From: Sphingobacterium corticibacterium
Lineage (GTDB): Bacteria > Bacteroidota > Bacteroidia > Sphingobacteriales > Sphingobacteriaceae
Length of the DNA: 64,000 nt
NCBI RefSeq assembly: GCF_004208525.1
Contig: NZ_SGIT01000001.1
Coordinates: 186,001-250,000 of the forward strand
Direction: 5' to 3'
The translations under genes were made by a program, and so were the position numbers. Positions 61,727 through 64,000 of this stretch are shown one piece after another; within the stretch, counting starts at the first letter, position 1, and every line of letters begins with the position of its first letter. The notes below the pieces were generated by a model. The model saw nothing but the letters and a program-made list of their open reading frames with translations, was not told the DNA's origin and searched no databases.

Positions 61727-62752
61727 TTATCTGTTAATTTCAATTAAAAATTCTGTCAAAGGATTTTTTTTAGCATGATTACTAGATGCTTTGTTCGAAA
61801 TATATCTGCCAAAATTCTCAAAATATGTAATACTAGTTTTACCGTAAGAATTCGCTATTTTCATTAAATCTTGTTCATTTATATGACCTTCGGAACTGTA
61901 TGAAATAAATACTCTCTTTGAGGGGATTATTTTTATAAGATTGTCAAGAGCAACACTAGCCCTTGTTTTATAGCAAAAATCAGACGCTTTTGAATGCCAT
62001 GGTCTTAAACCTGTGATACCAGAAACGTCTGGTTCATCGTCATTCGCAATTGTCTCGGGGATATGGTAATACGCTGCATATTGTCTTTTCGTATAAGGGG
62101 GATCTATATAAACAGTATCTTCAATCTCCATATTAACATTTAAAGCATCTTCTTGGGAAATAGCCCAGTCGATCTTTTTTAAAAGTAAGTCCCTTGGTTT
62201 TAATAAAAGAGGAGACAAAGCATTCTTAGATAATTTCTTTAGAAAACAGCCGTATGTTCCTGCAATATTGGCAACTTCATTTGCAGATTCTATAAGATCT
62301 GCGAGAAGAACCGTACGTTCATGTTCATTAATTAAGTTTTCTTGAGCCAAACTTCTTATTTTCGATCTTATTGCATCAATTTTTTTTGAATTTTGGATTG
62401 AAAAATAAGGCCGTTCAATCATCTCTTTATTTTCAGCAGAAGAACTATATTCTCTATAGAAAAAACCTTCTTCTAGGTCTACATTATTCAAATCATTTAC
62501 TACCGATTGGTAGCCTCCAAGTTTGATAAATTTGGCTTCAGAAAGACTTATTAATTTGGCACTAGTTAGAGTTGCTGCAGCTAAAAGTGTATCATTAGCC
62601 GATACTTTCCAATTGTTGAGCCCTGCAGCGAGGGAAATTGAACCTGTTCCGCAAAAGAGGTCTATGAACCTACCTTCAGAGGAGAAACCAACTCTATTAA
62701 TAATTTCCTGTACTAATCTTGCCTTTGAACCTAAATACCTAACTTTACCCAT
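61727..62752 (-). CDS. D12-class (Dam-like) adenine methyltransferase
   Basis: The 341-residue protein starts MGKVRYLGSKARLVQEIINR. It has SAM motif I RFIDLFCGTGSISLAAG and motif IV TVYIDPPYTKRQYAAYYHIP with D217-P-P-Y, the order of D12/Dam-type N6-adenine methyltransferases. Length is normal. It is the first structural gene of the restriction operon, so it would be made before the nuclease subunits, as self-protection requires. Confidence 0.9.
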   Translation of the reverse strand: MGKVRYLGSKARLVQEIINRVGFSSEGRFIDLFCGTGSISLAAGLNNWKVSANDTLLAAATLTSAKLISLSEAKFIKLGGYQSVVNDLNNVDLEEGFFYREYSSSAENKEMIERPYFSIQNSKKIDAIRSKIRSLAQENLINEHERTVLLADLIESANEVANIAGTYGCFLKKLSKNALSPLLLKPRDLLLKKIDWAISQEDALNVNMEIEDTVYIDPPYTKRQYAAYYHIPETIANDDEPDVSGITGLRPWHSKASDFCYKTRASVALDNLIKIIPSKRVFISYSSEGHINEQDLMKIANSYGKTSITYFENFGRYISNKASSNHAKKNPLTEFLIEINR

Positions 62753-63162
62753 TTCCCGACTCTATATACATTTTACTAATATATAATTGTAAACGATGAA
62801 AAAAAAATATAAATGTAAATTGCTATAGAAGAGTTTTTCACTGCTCGGATTTTAACACTGAGATATATTCTCAAATATAGGAAATCTACATCTGTCTAAA
62901 AAAAATTTAAATGTGTGTTTTCATTGAAAAAAACAGCTATTTTTAGAATCTTTCAATTTTGATCCTAGGTTTAGTCTGATAAGATCTGTAGCTTTTCATT
63001 TTTTCCTTTCACTAGTGGCCTGATAAAAGGATCATTCGAGTTGCTACCTTTGGGTAGAGATAGATCTGAAAAATAGATTGCATGATCTTTTATAGTGGCA
63101 CGGTTTGATCGAAATCGCTGGCGTGGTTCCTCCGAAATATTCATCTATTTATACTTGTAGTT
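62753..63162. other. Leader of the restriction operon
   Basis: It contains the 57-codon frame at 62971-63144; the 200 bp next to the methyltransferase start is AT-rich, with no terminator or clear TAnnTTTG box on the minus strand. Confidence 0.4.
62971..63144 (-). CDS. 57-residue basic small protein
   Basis: ATG 63144 to TAA 62971 reads MNISEEPRQRFRSNRATIKD, then IYFSDLSLPKGSNSNDPFIR, ending EKLQILSD. The in-frame start lies 18 bases after the stop of the 87-residue gene and GGAGG lies inside the first codons only, so translation is uncertain. The family is not recognised. Confidence 0.4.
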   Translation of the reverse strand: MNISEEPRQRFRSNRATIKDHAIYFSDLSLPKGSNSNDPFIRPLVKGKNEKLQILSD

Positions 63163-63426
63163 TTAAAAAATTAAGGTAGTTATTTTTTTTTCACATAAAA
63201 TCATAATTGTATGTGGTCGATCACCTTTAGGAACATTGAAAATTTCTGAAAAATTTACTTCAAATTCTGTTGCATCTACCCAAATAAATCTGTACCCAAA
63301 TTTTTCCAGAGTTGGATTTAGTTTTAAGATTGTCCTGTCCGCATTTAGAATATAGACATAGACTCTATTAGGTGTTTCCCTAGGTGTAGCATATGATTTA
63401 GGTTCTAAAAAAGTTTTATAATTCAA
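63163..63426 (-). CDS. Small hypothetical protein
   Basis: The 87-residue sequence reads NYKTFLEPKSYATPRETPNR, VYVYILNADRTILKLNPTLE, KFGYRFIWVDATEFEVNFSE and ends CEKKITTLIF. The alpha/beta composition is convincing but no family was recognised. It lies between the XRE regulator and the restriction operon on the same strand. Confidence 0.5.
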   Translation of the reverse strand: MNYKTFLEPKSYATPRETPNRVYVYILNADRTILKLNPTLEKFGYRFIWVDATEFEVNFSEIFNVPKGDRPHTIMILCEKKITTLIF

Positions 63427-63492
63427 TGCTTTGGTATCAAATTATTAAAGAAGATGTTGATGAAACCATTTTTTAAAAAGTCCTTCATCTTT

Positions 63493-63723
63493 TTAAAAAT
63501 CTAATAATTCAGAAACGGAAATTTTAAGTTTATCGGCTATCTTTTTTAATATTGAAATAGTAGAATTGGTTTCTGCTCGTTCAATACGACCAAGCTGTCT
63601 AATCTCAATATCGCATAGGTTGGAAAAGTACTCTTGAGACCATCCGCGAGCCTCTCGTAGAGCTTTGACATGCTTTCCCAGCTTTTCCAAATAGTCTTGA
63701 TCCCGATATTGTCTCTCAGCCAT
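63493..63723 (-). CDS. XRE-family helix-turn-helix regulator
   Basis: ATG 63723 gives 76 residues: LGKHVKALREARGWSQEYFS, NLCDIEIRQLGRIERAETNS, TISILKKIADKLKISVSELL, a single Cro/C1-type domain that fills the protein. Small XRE proteins ahead of restriction genes act as controller (C) proteins that delay nuclease expression. The palindrome at 63804-63819 lies 81 bp upstream and could be its operator. Confidence 0.85.
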   Translation of the reverse strand: MAERQYRDQDYLEKLGKHVKALREARGWSQEYFSNLCDIEIRQLGRIERAETNSTISILKKIADKLKISVSELLDF

Positions 63724-63791
63724 GAAGTGAAAATCAAAAAATATCAGCATTTTGTTTGAGACATATTTGTCCTATTTATTTTTTATACTTA

Positions 63792-63799
63792 TATTTGTT
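63792..63799 (+). promoter_or_regulatory. Possible -7 box facing right
   Basis: TATATTTG on the plus strand, next to the palindrome; its gene would lie beyond the window. Confidence 0.3.
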
Positions 63800-63803
63800 G
63801 ATG

Positions 63804-63819
63804 ACCTCATAGATGAGGT
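63804..63819. promoter_or_regulatory. Palindrome ACCTCAT-AG-ATGAGGT, possible XRE operator
   Basis: A perfect 7+7 inverted repeat with a two-base spacer in the divergent region between the XRE gene and the right-facing promoter box. Its size suits a small XRE dimer. Confidence 0.4.
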
Positions 63820-63935
63820 GGCATTTTTGACTAAGAAGCTTTGCTCAACAAGACCTAGGAAATCTTAAAGCACGCGAAGCAGCGGTGAGAAAATGCCTGC
63901 AATTTGTATATTTGATATTGCAAAGTGTGGGCTCT

Positions 63936-63999
63936 CTCCGTGCCGCGTGCTTGGAAATTTAGGTTTCCGCCCTTCCTAGGGGGTGTTGAGCGCACGGAG
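63936..63999. repeat. Long-range inverted repeat at the right edge
   Basis: CTCCGTGC (63936-63943) and GCACGGAG (63992-63999) are perfect complements enclosing a smaller stem GGAAATTTAGGTTTCC. A TATATTTG box lies at 63907. The GC-rich, structured character differs from the surrounding AT-rich DNA and may be the leader of an RNA or gene continuing past the window. Confidence 0.5.
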
Positions 64000-64000
64000 G

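Overview
The window reads as chromosomal DNA of a low-GC Bacteroidota, most probably Sphingobacteriaceae (Sphingobacterium/Pedobacter-like). The support is a SusC/SusD pair with an N-terminal STN domain controlled by a FecR/ECF sigma pair, DUF4974-type FecR and DUF1735/discoidin lipoproteins, many Bac-type lipoproteins, and TAnnTTTG promoter boxes. No tRNA, rRNA or CRISPR array was seen.

Layout. (1) 0-12.5 kb: ordinary chromosomal genes (oxidoreductase, large TPR protein, TlpA-like thioredoxin, a membrane-segment SF2 helicase, DinB, TPM-domain protein, secreted and lipoproteins). (2) 12.5-19.3 kb: rearranged ground with a 230-bp direct repeat carrying a tiny CxxC gene, several gene stumps, then DoxX, TonB-like, SRPBCC, AhpD-like genes and an Erm(F)-like rRNA methylase. 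(3) 19.6-29.3 kb: a complete regulated glycan-uptake locus on the minus strand: ECF sigma, FecR, SusC, SusD, DUF1735/discoidin lipoprotein, glycosidase-like lipoprotein, terminator. (4) 29.3-44 kb: accessory DNA dense in broken genes. It holds hchA, a GHKL ATPase, two large damaged copies of a RhuM-Fic gene (a third remnant lies at 9.2 kb), a cassette of AraC/DHFR-like/AraC/VOC/GNAT genes bounded by a 32-bp direct repeat, a macrolide phosphotransferase, and MazG-like and DUF2075 fragments. (5) 44-48.5 kb: LRR membrane protein, hydrolase, ACP-like membrane protein, RraB-DUF695 lipoprotein. (6) 48.6-63.8 kb: a defence island. It contains AbiH, then a tight four-gene operon (NdpA-like nucleoid-associated protein, four-helix membrane protein, large SMC-like ATPase with a 300-residue N-terminal extension, HNH endonuclease), then facing it a minus-strand McrBC-type restriction operon with two adenine methyltransferases, an extra small protein and a small XRE regulator.

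How the genes work together. The sigma/FecR pair should sense loading of the SusC receptor and switch on the uptake locus. Erm plus Mph would give two independent macrolide defences (target methylation and drug phosphorylation). In the defence island the methyltransferases probably protect host DNA from the McrB/McrC motor-nuclease. The four-gene operon at 50.1-56.4 kb couples an ATPase to an HNH nuclease in the manner of Septu (PtuA/PtuB) but adds a nucleoid-associated protein and a membrane protein; I do not recognise this combination as a named system and regard it as the best candidate for something undescribed.

All assignments are from reading the sequence and translations by eye; no database search was run.
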